Below, piece after piece: positions 6,823 to 14,505 of a stretch of 16,850 bases of DNA (the stretch's first letter is position 1; each line of letters begins with the position of its first letter). The stretch comes from Quadrisphaera sp. (GTDB lineage: Bacteria; Actinomycetota; Actinomycetes; Actinomycetales; Quadrisphaeraceae): NCBI GenBank assembly GCA_029258695.1, contig JARIBR010000084.1, positions 1 through 16,850 on the forward strand, given 5' to 3'. Below the pieces are notes generated by a model. That model was not told the origin of the DNA, did no database searches, and was given only the letters and a program-made list of their open reading frames with translations. Both the position numbers and the translations under genes were made by a program.

Positions 6823-8096
6823 GCGCGGCCCGCATCGCCTACGTCCACCAGTACTTCACCACCCCGGACAGCCCCGGCGGCGGCGGCACGCGCTCCTACG
6901 AGATGGCGCGGCGCCTCGTCGACGACGGCCACGAGGTGCACATGATCACCACCGACGTCGACGCGCCCCGGCCGTCGCGGCGGTGGCGCACGTCGCTCGT
7001 CGCGGGCATCCACGTCCACGCGCTGCCGGTGCCCTACGCCAACGAGATGGGTTACCGCGCGCGCATCGCCGCCTTCGCGCGCTTCGCCCTGGCCTCGACG
7101 TGGCGGGCCGCGGCGGTGAGGCCTGACGTGGTGCTCGCCACGAGCACGCCGCTGACCGTGGCCGTGCCCGGGGTGGTCGCCGCCCGCGTGCGCCGGGCGC
7201 GGTTCGTCTTCGAGGTCCGCGACCTGTGGCCCGAGCTCCCCATCGAGGTCGGGGCGTTGCGCCACCCGCTGGCGAAGGCGGCCGCCAGGGCGCTGGCGCG
7301 CTTCGCCTACCGCCACGCCGACGCCGTCATCGCCCTGTCACCGGGGATGGCGGACGGCGTCGCCGCCCACGGGTACCCGCGCGAGCAGATCGCCGAGGTG
7401 CCCAACGGGTGCGACCTCGACCGCTTCGACGTGCCCGCGCAGGCGGGAGCGGCCTTCCGCGCGGCACGCCCCTGGCTCGGTGACCGGCCCCTGGTGCTCT
7501 ACGCGGGCACCTTCGGGCTCGTCAACGGCGTCGGGTGGCTCGTGCGCCTGGCCGCCGAGGTCGCCGCGCTCGACGCCGACGTCGCCTTCCTGCTGCTGGG
7601 CTCGGGACGCGAGCGCGACCAGGTGGAGGCCCTCGCCGGTGAGCTCGGGGTCCTCGGGTCCTCGGTGTTCGTCGAGGGGCCCGTGCCCAAGGCGTCGGTG
7701 CCGGCGGCGCTGTCGGCCGCCACGCTCGCCTCCAGCGTCTTCACGACCACCGGCATGGTCGACAACTCCGCCAACAAGTTCTTCGACGCCCTCGCCGCCG
7801 GTCGCAGCCTGCTCATCAACCACGACGGCTGGCAGGCCGACCTGCTCCACCGGACCGGGGCCGGTCTGGTGCTCCCGCGGGAGGACCTGCCCGCGGCGGC
7901 GCGCACGCTGGTGGCGCGCCTGCGCGACGAGACCTGGCTGGCCGGGTCTCGGGCCGCGGCGGGAGAGCTGGCGCGGCGGCGCTTCTCCCGCGAGGCGCTG
8001 TACGCCCGTTTCGCCGACGCGGTCCTCCCCGCGGCGACCCGGCCCTGCCCGCCGGAGCCCGCGGTGGCGCCGGGAGGGCGCGATGGGTCTGCCTGA
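6819..8096 (+). CDS. GT4-family glycosyltransferase (WbuB-like)
   Basis: Cytoplasmic retaining glycosyltransferase of 425 residues with two Rossmann domains, expected to add a sugar to the lipid-linked first residue. The N-terminal start IAYVHQYFTTPDSPGGGGTRSYEMARRL holds the Gly-rich acceptor-side loop. FEVRDLWPELPIEVGAL (from about 130) is the block typical of WbuB/fucosamine-transferase-like GT4 members. The C-terminal domain shows VPNGCDLDRF (about 193-202), VLYAGTFGLVNGVGWL and NKFFDALAAGR (319-329) in the nucleotide-sugar site. The GTG at 6819 overlaps the previous stop. The gene overlaps the next one by 14 bases, the longest overlap of the operon. It is the only recognisable glycosyltransferase in this operon, so a two-sugar repeat unit, or further transferases encoded elsewhere, must be assumed. 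Donor and linkage are unknown. Confidence 0.9.
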   Translation: MSAARIAYVHQYFTTPDSPGGGGTRSYEMARRLVDDGHEVHMITTDVDAPRPSRRWRTSLVAGIHVHALPVPYANEMGYRARIAAFARFALASTWRAAAVRPDVVLATSTPLTVAVPGVVAARVRRARFVFEVRDLWPELPIEVGALRHPLAKAAARALARFAYRHADAVIALSPGMADGVAAHGYPREQIAEVPNGCDLDRFDVPAQAGAAFRAARPWLGDRPLVLYAGTFGLVNGVGWLVRLAAEVAALDADVAFLLLGSGRERDQVEALAGELGVLGSSVFVEGPVPKASVPAALSAATLASSVFTTTGMVDNSANKFFDALAAGRSLLINHDGWQADLLHRTGAGLVLPREDLPAAARTLVARLRDETWLAGSRAAAGELARRRFSREALYARFADAVLPAATRPCPPEPAVAPGGRDGSA

Positions 8097-9387
8097 GTAC
8101 GCGGACGTGCTGCGCCGGCGGTGGCGCTCGGTGCTCGCGCTGTGCCTGCTGGGGGCGCTCGTCGCGGTCGGCGTGAGCCTGCTGGACACCAGCCGGTCGG
8201 CGAGCACCACCCTCATCCTCGAGACCGCGGACCCCGCCGACGCCACCTCGGGCACCGAGCTCGCCGGTGAGCACCTGGCCTCCTACGGCGAGCTGGCGAC
8301 GAGCCCGCGCATCGCCGGCGCCGTCGCCGACGACCTGGGGGCGGGTGACGCCCGCTCGCTCGCGCGCGACCTGTCGGCGAGCACGTCGCCGGAGTCCCTC
8401 CTGCTCGTCCTCACCGCGCGCGACCGCGTCCCGGAGGTGGCGAGGGCCAAGGCCACCAGCGCGTCCGAGCAGCTCATCGATCTCGTCGACGAGGTGAGCC
8501 CGCAGGGCCCGGGCCTCGTCGTCGCCCAGCCGGCGGTGCTCGAGCCACCCGTGGGTCTCCTCGGGGCGCTGTCCACGGCCCTGCTCGGCGCGGCGCTCGG
8601 CCTCGCAGCCGGCATCGCGCTGGCCCTGCTGCGCGACGGCACCGACCCTCGGGTGCGCTCCGCCCCGAGCACCCCCGACGGCGACGGCCGCTCCCCGGTC
8701 CTGCTCGCCGAGCTGCCCGTCACCGCCGAGCGGCTGCGCCGTCACGCGGGCGCAGCGGCGAGCGAGGGTCCGGCCGCCGAGGGCTTCCGGCGCCTGCGCA
8801 CCTCCCTGCTCGCCCAGGGCGGGGACCAGCGCACCGTCCTGGTCACGAGCGCCCGCAGCGCCGAGGGGGCCAGCGAGGTCGCGCGCGGGCTCGCGGTCAC
8901 CCTCGCGCGCGGAGGCCTACGGGTGGCTCTCCTCGACGCCCACCTGCGCGGGAGGCCTGACGACGACGCCGCCGACGGCGCGGCGCTGCGCGCGGGCCTG
9001 CCGGGGGTCCTGCGCGGACGGTGCAGCGTGCAGGAGGCGCTCACCGGCAGCGGTGAGCCGGGGCTCGCGCTGCTGCCCGGTGGCGGCGCCGGGGCCGACG
9101 CCGGAGAGCTGCTGACCTCAGAGCCCATGGCCAAGGTCGTGGCCGCTCTGCAGGAGCGCGCCGACGTGGTGGTGCTCGACGCGCCCGCGGTGCTGCCCTT
9201 CGCCGACGCCGCAGCCGTCACCGCGTCCGTCGGCGCGCAGCCGGTGCTCGTGGTGCGCCGGGGCGTCACCCGCCAGAGCGAGGCCGCGAGCGCCCTGCGC
9301 GAGCTGCAGCGGGTCTCGCCGTCCGGCGTCGGGGTCGGCGTCGTGGTGCTCGCCGACCCGGGCGGCGGGCGCGAGAGGGCCCGGTGA
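8083..9387 (+). CDS. Wzz/BY-kinase-like chain-length protein with degenerate P-loop
   Basis: Membrane protein of 434 residues with the layout of a fused polysaccharide co-polymerase and tyrosine-kinase: Wzz-type head with helix 1 at about 14-32, a short extracellular part, helix 2 at about 175-198, then a cytoplasmic MinD/BY-kinase-like domain. The Walker A position reads TSARSAEGASEVARGLA: Gly262 is followed by Ala263 and Ser264-Glu265 where active kinases have Lys-Ser/Thr-Thr. Walker A' keeps Asp (LLDAHLRGRP, D286) and the Walker B block VVVLDAPAVLPFADAA keeps D366. No tyrosine cluster is present at the C-terminus (ends GGGRERAR). Kinase activity is therefore unlikely; the domain may act structurally in chain-length control. 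The ATG at 8083 lies inside the end of the glycosyltransferase gene, after GGGAGG. Confidence 0.87.
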   Translation: MGLPEYADVLRRRWRSVLALCLLGALVAVGVSLLDTSRSASTTLILETADPADATSGTELAGEHLASYGELATSPRIAGAVADDLGAGDARSLARDLSASTSPESLLLVLTARDRVPEVARAKATSASEQLIDLVDEVSPQGPGLVVAQPAVLEPPVGLLGALSTALLGAALGLAAGIALALLRDGTDPRVRSAPSTPDGDGRSPVLLAELPVTAERLRRHAGAAASEGPAAEGFRRLRTSLLAQGGDQRTVLVTSARSAEGASEVARGLAVTLARGGLRVALLDAHLRGRPDDDAADGAALRAGLPGVLRGRCSVQEALTGSGEPGLALLPGGGAGADAGELLTSEPMAKVVAALQERADVVVLDAPAVLPFADAAAVTASVGAQPVLVVRRGVTRQSEAASALRELQRVSPSGVGVGVVVLADPGGGRERAR

Positions 9388-12083
9388 CCGCGAACGACCC
9401 GGAGGCCGCAGCGGCGCGCCGACCCGCGGCCGCGGTGCGCGCGCTGTGGGACGACCCGTCCTCACAGCTGCTCCTCGCGCAGCTCGCGGCCGCGGGGACG
9501 GCGTTCGTCGTCAACGTCCTGGCCGCACGCGCGCTGGACCCGTCGGGTCGCGGCGAGCTCGCCCTCGCCCTGCAGACCGGGTACCTCACCACGCTGCTGC
9601 TGCTGCTGGGCACCGACCGCAGCCTCGTGACCACCTACGCCGGCGCCTCCGCACGCGCCGGGCTGACCGGCGCGAGGTCGTTGCTGCGCCGGCCCGTGGT
9701 CGTGGCGATCGCCCTCGCCGCGCTCGGGGCCCTCGCCCCGCTGCCGCCGCTCTGGCGCACGGGTCTGCTGGTGGTGGCGGCGTTCGCCGTCGCCAACGCC
9801 GCCCTGCGGGCGCTGCGCGCCATCGCCATCGCCAGCGGCCGTCAGCGCGGCTTCCTGGTGATGACGATCGCCAGCCAGGGGGCCCTGCTCGTCGTGGCCG
9901 CCGGGCTCTTCGCCGGCGGCGTCGACGAGGTCGTGGTGTGGGTCGCCGGATACGTGCTCGTCACCGCCGTGCCCGTGGCGGTGTGCTGGCGCCGGTGGAC
10001 GAGGGTCGTCGAGGCGCAGGTCCCCGGGACGGGTGCTCGTGCCGCCGAGGCCGCGGAGACCGGCGACGACGCCGATGACGCCAGGGCCGACGCCGATGAC
10101 GCCGAGGCGCCGCCGCGGCGGACCGCCGCGCGCCGCGAGGGCCTCGTCCTCCTGCCCTCCAGCCTGGCGCTCGCGGGATCGTTGCGGCTGGACCGCCTGC
10201 TCCTCGTGGGCCTGGCCTCGCCGGCCGCGCTCGGGGTCTACGCCAGCGTGGCGACGATGACCGAGCTCGTGGCGTGGCCCGTGCAGGCCTGGGCGGACTC
10301 GCGCCTGGGCCGCTGGCGCCTCGCCCACCAGCGCGGGGAGCTGTCGCTGCTGCGCCCGCTGGTGCTCACCGCCGCACTCCTGGTCGTCGCCGGCGCGCTC
10401 GTCGCGGTCGCCGTGCGCGCGGTGCTCGTGCCGCTCCTCGGTGAGGGGTACGCCGCGGCCGGAGCGCTCGTGGTGCCCCTGGTGGTCGCGGCGGCCGTCC
10501 TCGGGCTGAGCCAGCTGGTGATCACCGGGCTCATCGCCCAGGGCCGCGCGGGCACCGCGTCGGGTGTCGAGGTCGGCGGGTTCGTCGTCAGCGTCACCGC
10601 CTACGTCACGCTGATCCCCGGCCTCGGCGGGCTCGGCGCCGCCTACGGGTCGTTGGCCGGCTACGGCGCCGCCCTGCTGGGAGCGCTCGTGGCGCTCGCT
10701 GCGGGACCTCGGTCGTCCCGGCCCCGGTCGGTGGGCCGGGCGGCGCGGGCCGCGCCGACGTCCACCCCGGTCCGTGCCACCCTGCTGGCCCCGCTGCTGC
10801 TCCTGATGCTCATCGCCTACGCCGGGCGCTACGGGCTCGACCGCGCGGGGCTGGCCACCGCGGTCCCGGAGCCCTGGGCAGCGCTCGACCTGCGCGTGCT
10901 CGCGCTGCCGCTGCTGCTCGCCCTCGTCGTCCACGAGGTGGGGCGACGCCGGTGGGTCCTCGGCGATGCGACCACCGCCACGCCCACCACCGCGACCACC
11001 GCTCCGACCACCGCCACGCCCACCACCCCGGTGCCCGGCGAGGGGTGGGTGGTCGCGGCGCTCGTGTTCTTCCTCTACCAGCTCGGCTCCGCGCTGTGGG
11101 CCCCCGCCGGCTCACGGGTGGGGCCGGTGGGCCTCGACGTGGTGGCCACCGCCGTCCTGGCGCTGTCCGCCTACCTGCTCGCCCGCGGCCACGGACGCGC
11201 GACCGGACGCGCCGCCGCGTGGTTCCTGTGGGTCGCGGCGTGCGTCTACGCCGTGGCCGCGCTGGTCGCCGGGCCGGGGGACCAGGGCCGGTTCTCCGCC
11301 TTCGGGGGAGGACCCAACGTCTTCGTGCGCGTCGAGGTCCTGGGGCTGATCGCGCTGGCCGCCCTGCTCGCCACCGGCGCTCCGCGGTGGCTCGCGGCGA
11401 GCACGCCCCTGCTCCTCGTCGCCGCGGTGCTCTCCGGCTCCCGCGGGGGTCTGGTGGCGGCGGTGGCCGTCGCCGTCGTGGCGCTCGTGGTCCTGCGGCG
11501 GCGCGTGCGGGTGGGGGCGAGCGCCGTCGCCGCGGTCGCGCTGGTGGCGGCCGGGGTGGGGGTGGCGGCGCTGGCCTTCCCGCCGTTCGCCGACCTCGTC
11601 GCGGCCCGGTTCGTCGAGCAGACGCTGGAGAGCGGCTACACCTCGGGACGCCCGCAGATCTGGGCCACCGCCCTGGCCCTCGCCGCGGCCCACCCGGTGC
11701 TGGGGGCCGGCCTCGACGGGTTCTACGGCTCCGTGGGTCAGGGCCTGGGCGTGGAGTACCCCCACAACGTCGCGCTCGCGGTGGTCGCCGAGGGCGGGCT
11801 CGTCGGCGTCACCCTCCTCGCGGTGGCCGTCGTGGGTTGGGCGCGCACGGTGCTCGCCCGCCGGCCGTGGGACGCGGTGACCGGCGCCCTCGTCGCGGCG
11901 AGCGGGTACGTCGTGCTCGCGAGCGCCTTCTCCGGTGACTACTACGACGCCCGCCTCGCGTGGTGCTTCGCCGCGCTCGCCGCCGGCGGTCTCGTGGGCG
12001 GCTCGCCGTCAGCCCGCGAGAGCGACGGCGGGGACGTCCGCGGGCGCCCGCTGGTGGGCGCGCCCGGGCGGACGGGGCGATGA
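9384..12083 (+). CDS. Fused Wzx-type flippase and Wzy/O-antigen-ligase-type polymerase
   Basis: One open frame of 899 residues carrying two membrane functions that are usually separate genes. Residues about 25-460 form a polysaccharide-transporter (Wzx/MATE-like) domain: N-terminal QLLLAQLAAAGTAFVVNVLAARALDPSGRGELALALQ is typical of this flippase family. A charged acidic insert (about 221-245) sits in the middle. Two helices (about 470-520) and a Thr/Pro/Ala linker (530-548) follow. Residues about 555-885 form the second domain, with GGGPNVFVR (641-649), SGSRGGLVAA near 684 and the Wzy_C/O-antigen ligase signature PHNVALAVVAEGGLVG (H794). The expected roles are to flip the lipid-linked unit and polymerise it outside. 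The start is the GTG at 9384 (GTGA overlap). No stop or frame break interrupts the join. Confidence 0.87.
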   Translation: MTANDPEAAAARRPAAAVRALWDDPSSQLLLAQLAAAGTAFVVNVLAARALDPSGRGELALALQTGYLTTLLLLLGTDRSLVTTYAGASARAGLTGARSLLRRPVVVAIALAALGALAPLPPLWRTGLLVVAAFAVANAALRALRAIAIASGRQRGFLVMTIASQGALLVVAAGLFAGGVDEVVVWVAGYVLVTAVPVAVCWRRWTRVVEAQVPGTGARAAEAAETGDDADDARADADDAEAPPRRTAARREGLVLLPSSLALAGSLRLDRLLLVGLASPAALGVYASVATMTELVAWPVQAWADSRLGRWRLAHQRGELSLLRPLVLTAALLVVAGALVAVAVRAVLVPLLGEGYAAAGALVVPLVVAAAVLGLSQLVITGLIAQGRAGTASGVEVGGFVVSVTAYVTLIPGLGGLGAAYGSLAGYGAALLGALVALAAGPRSSRPRSVGRAARAAPTSTPVRATLLAPLLLLMLIAYAGRYGLDRAGLATAVPEPWAALDLRVLALPLLLALVVHEVGRRRWVLGDATTATPTTATTAPTTATPTTPVPGEGWVVAALVFFLYQLGSALWAPAGSRVGPVGLDVVATAVLALSAYLLARGHGRATGRAAAWFLWVAACVYAVAALVAGPGDQGRFSAFGGGPNVFVRVEVLGLIALAALLATGAPRWLAASTPLLLVAAVLSGSRGGLVAAVAVAVVALVVLRRRVRVGASAVAAVALVAAGVGVAALAFPPFADLVAARFVEQTLESGYTSGRPQIWATALALAAAHPVLGAGLDGFYGSVGQGLGVEYPHNVALAVVAEGGLVGVTLLAVAVVGWARTVLARRPWDAVTGALVAASGYVVLASAFSGDYYDARLAWCFAALAAGGLVGGSPSARESDGGDVRGRPLVGAPGRTGR
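10068..10103 (+). repeat. 15-base direct repeat in the acidic insert of the flippase domain
   Basis: GACGCCGATGACGCC is found at 10068-10082 and again at 10089-10103, 21 bases apart and in frame. It codes Asp/Ala-rich residues (DADDA twice) in a hydrophilic insert between flippase helices. It looks like a short in-frame duplication in a tolerant loop. Confidence 0.7.
10970..11027 (+). repeat. Thr/Pro linker repeat between the Wzx and Wzy domains
   Basis: A perfect 22-base repeat lies at 10970-10991 and 11006-11027 (36-base period, in frame), within a run built from ACC, GCC and CCC codons. It codes TTATPTT twice in the low-complexity linker that joins the two membrane domains. Such Thr/Pro linkers are flexible; here it marks the fusion joint. 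Confidence 0.75.
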
Positions 12084-13480
12084 GCGAGCGCCGCTGGGCT
12101 GCGGACCACCGCGGGGTCCGGGGCCGCCACGCCTCGGCGACGCCGCGGTCCGGGGCCCGCGTCGCCTCGGTCTGGGCCGTGGCCCTGGTCGTCGTCGGGC
12201 TCGTCCTCGCGGGCACCACGCTCCTGCCGTGGGGCGGGGGCGTCGGGGCGGGCGCCGACGCCGAGGACCTCATCGCTGCCGGGTCCGCCGGCGACCCGGT
12301 CGAGGGCAGCACGGGCGACACCGCTGGCCGCGGTCGAGGGGCCGAGGTGCTGTGGCCGGCGGACCGCTGGCTGGAGCGGTTCGACGCGGACTGGTCGAGG
12401 GAGCGCCCCGCCGCCGTGGCGCTGAGCGCGAGCCCCGACAGCTGGGACCACTACCCCCTGGCGTACTCCGTCGACGCCCTCACCGCCGCCTACCGTGCCA
12501 GCGGCGACACCGCCTACCTCAGCGACGGCCTGACCCTGCTCGAGGGCGTCGTCGCCACCGCGAGGCCGTCGCCGGAGCTGACGGACAGCCGCTACGGCGA
12601 CGGCTATCGCGGCTGGGTCTCCGCGCGCGAGGACGTCGCCGGCCAGGAGGTGCCCCTGTTCGAGAGCTACCTGTGGCGCTACGGCACGCACCTGCTGGCC
12701 GTCGCGTCGGCGAGCGGCGGGGCCACCGCGGACCCGGCCACCGCGGCGCGGGTCGACGCGCTGGTGGGCTTCGTCGAGCGTGACGTGTTCGACAAGTGGT
12801 TCTCGCGCGGCCCCGAGGGCACCGTCTACCGCGAGCGCACCCACATGTCCGCGCACTGGGCCTTCATCGCCATGGACCTCTACCGCCTCACCGGCGACGG
12901 CGAGCGGCGGACCCGCTGCGCGGAGGTCGTCCGCGCGATCACCGAGGGCGGAAGCGGGGAGCGGCACTCCCTCGCCGCGCAGCTCGTCCCCAGCGAGGAG
13001 GCGGCAGGAGCGCTGTTCTGGAGCGATGAGTGGGGCAGCTACCGCGAGCCCGGCCAGGACGTCGCGCACGGCAACAACGTGGTCGCCTATCTCGTGGAGG
13101 CCCACGACCGCGACGCCGGGTGGCCCGCCAGCACGGTCGGGGGCCTGGGTGCGACGTTCACCGAGGTCGTCTGGCCCGCCGCGCCGCGCGAGGACGCCGA
13201 CGGCGCGCCGGGCACCGGTCGCGGCGCGGAGTTCGTCGACGGCTCGGGGGAGGGCTCCGGGTGGTTCTCCGACGGCTGGGTCAAGCTCGGCCGGTACGAC
13301 CCCGCGCTGCAGCGGCGCCTGCAGGGCCACGACGTCGCCAACGGGCAGTTCGTCGCCAACGGCGCCCTGAACGCGGCGATCCTCGCGTGCGACGGCGCCC
13401 CGCCGGCCGGGCAGGAGCCGGCGCCGCCGGCGTGCACGCCGCTGCCGCCGTGGCGTCAGGCGCTGCCGGCGCGCCGGTAG
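12080..13480 (+). CDS. Membrane-anchored exported protein, possible helical-barrel polysaccharide-modifying enzyme
   Basis: Last gene of the exopolysaccharide operon; 466 residues, not confidently recognised. An Arg-rich N-terminus and one hydrophobic helix (about 29-49) would anchor it with the bulk outside. After a low-complexity spacer (50-85) comes a helical, aromatic-rich domain with well-spaced blocks: SWDHYPLAYSVDALTAAY (about 120-137, H124, Y125), DGYRGWVS, PLFESYLWRYGTHLL, RTHMSAHWAFIAMDLYRL (H255, H259, W260), VAHGNNVVAYLVEAHD (H330, N332) and a C-terminal HDVANGQFVANGALNAAIL. Paired helices with His/Tyr/Asn at their ends resemble the (alpha/alpha) barrels of polysaccharide lyases, six-hairpin glycosidases and some epimerases. 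This is a fold guess only. Its position suggests an enzyme that cuts or modifies the polymer outside. ATG 12080 overlaps the fusion gene stop (ATGA). Confidence 0.6.
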   Translation: MSERRWAADHRGVRGRHASATPRSGARVASVWAVALVVVGLVLAGTTLLPWGGGVGAGADAEDLIAAGSAGDPVEGSTGDTAGRGRGAEVLWPADRWLERFDADWSRERPAAVALSASPDSWDHYPLAYSVDALTAAYRASGDTAYLSDGLTLLEGVVATARPSPELTDSRYGDGYRGWVSAREDVAGQEVPLFESYLWRYGTHLLAVASASGGATADPATAARVDALVGFVERDVFDKWFSRGPEGTVYRERTHMSAHWAFIAMDLYRLTGDGERRTRCAEVVRAITEGGSGERHSLAAQLVPSEEAAGALFWSDEWGSYREPGQDVAHGNNVVAYLVEAHDRDAGWPASTVGGLGATFTEVVWPAAPREDADGAPGTGRGAEFVDGSGEGSGWFSDGWVKLGRYDPALQRRLQGHDVANGQFVANGALNAAILACDGAPPAGQEPAPPACTPLPPWRQALPARR

Positions 13481-14505
13481 GCCGGGAAGAAGTCACCGCC
13501 GGTCCGGTCGCCGACCTCGTGGCCGGCGGCCTCGACCAGGGCGTCGTGCGCGCCGACGTCGAGCACCGCGCGCCACGTGAAGAAGGGGTTGCGCGCGCTG
13601 GAGAACCCCGCCTTGAACCGGAAGAGGGTGTCCTCGCGCCCGCCGAGGCCCCCGCCGAGGTGCATGACCGTGTTCCCCCGGGCGCCGGCCCACCGGCGCA
13701 CCGCGTCGGTCTCGAGCTTGGCGGCGTGCAGGTGCCGGCCCGAGTCCAAGGTCCCGCCCAGGTGCAGCTGGACGATGCCGCCGCGCTCGAGGACCAGGAC
13801 ACCGCTGACCACCTCGCCCTCGTGGCGGACGGCCACGAGGTGCAGGTCCTCGCCCAGCACCTCGTGCAGGCGCTCGAGGTCGGCCGCGTCGAAGCGGTAC
13901 GACGCGCCGGCCTCCCGCAGCTCCATCGTCTCGGCGTAGGCGCGCGCGACGCCCGGGAGCAGGGACCAGTCGTCGACCGTGACGCTCAACCCCGCCCGGG
14001 TCGCGCGGTTGACGTAGTTGCGGTCCCGCTTTCGGACGTCGCCCCACTGCACCTTCTCGGGCGCGCTCAGGTCGATCGAGACCGTGTGCCCGTGCTGGAC
14101 GAGCCGGCCGTGACGGCCGAGGACGTCGTGGCGCAGCGCCAGCAGCGGGTGCAGGCGCAGGAAGCACGAGACGACGCCGCGCTCGCGCAGGGTCGCCACC
14201 AGCGCGGCGCAGGCGGTGGCCCAGAACGGCTCGTCGTCGAGGGATGCGCTGGCGACCGGTCCCGGGTAGCCGTAGGGGGATGTGGCGTCCACCTGGTCGG
14301 TGCCCGGGATGGTCCGCAGCACGAGCGGGACGAGCAGGACGTGAGCCCCCTGCCGGTAGAGGAAGGCCCGCGGCTCCCCGGACCCGGCCGCGTCGTGGGT
14401 GACGTACTCCGGCCGGTGGTAGACGTCGTGGCGGAGCTCGCGCAGGGCCTCGTGCCAGCGCGGGTCCTCGGGGGGGACCAGCGCTGCGACGCCTCGATCG
14501 CTCAC
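13456..14505 (-). CDS. FemAB/GNAT-like acyltransferase (Acetyltransf_6 type)
   Basis: Probably cytoplasmic transferase of 349 residues with the double-GNAT layout of the FemAB/BioF2-like group, which pass acyl or aminoacyl groups to amines on cell-wall or polymer precursors. The family features seen are [19 protein letters not shown] (K159), [28 protein letters not shown], and [22 protein letters not shown] (H282 to K298), the last being the most diagnostic block. No signal peptide or membrane helix is visible. The start is the GTG at 14505, with GAGGAGG just upstream, sharing four bases with the amylosucrase stop, so the two are translationally coupled. Its 3' end overlaps the convergent exopolysaccharide operon by 25 bases. 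Similar proteins are common in exopolysaccharide loci; a role in acylating the amino sugar made next door is an inference. Confidence 0.8.
   Translation of the reverse strand: MSDRGVAALVPPEDPRWHEALRELRHDVYHRPEYVTHDAAGSGEPRAFLYRQGAHVLLVPLVLRTIPGTDQVDATSPYGYPGPVASASLDDEPFWATACAALVATLRERGVVSCFLRLHPLLALRHDVLGRHGRLVQHGHTVSIDLSAPEKVQWGDVRKRDRNYVNRATRAGLSVTVDDWSLLPGVARAYAETMELREAGASYRFDAADLERLHEVLGEDLHLVAVRHEGEVVSGVLVLERGGIVQLHLGGTLDSGRHLHAAKLETDAVRRWAGARGNTVMHLGGGLGGREDTLFRFKAGFSSARNPFFTWRAVLDVGAHDALVEAAGHEVGDRTGGDFFPAYRRAGSA

Noticed and set aside
10970..11027. Tandem repeat as a CRISPR or mobile-element mark
   Set aside because: The units are in frame and code a Thr/Pro linker; there are no spacers, no terminal inverted repeats and no transposase.
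9384..12083. Reading the flippase-polymerase as two genes
   Set aside because: No stop codon and no ribosome site with a plausible start were found near the linker, so a single protein is the simplest reading, although sequencing error cannot be excluded.
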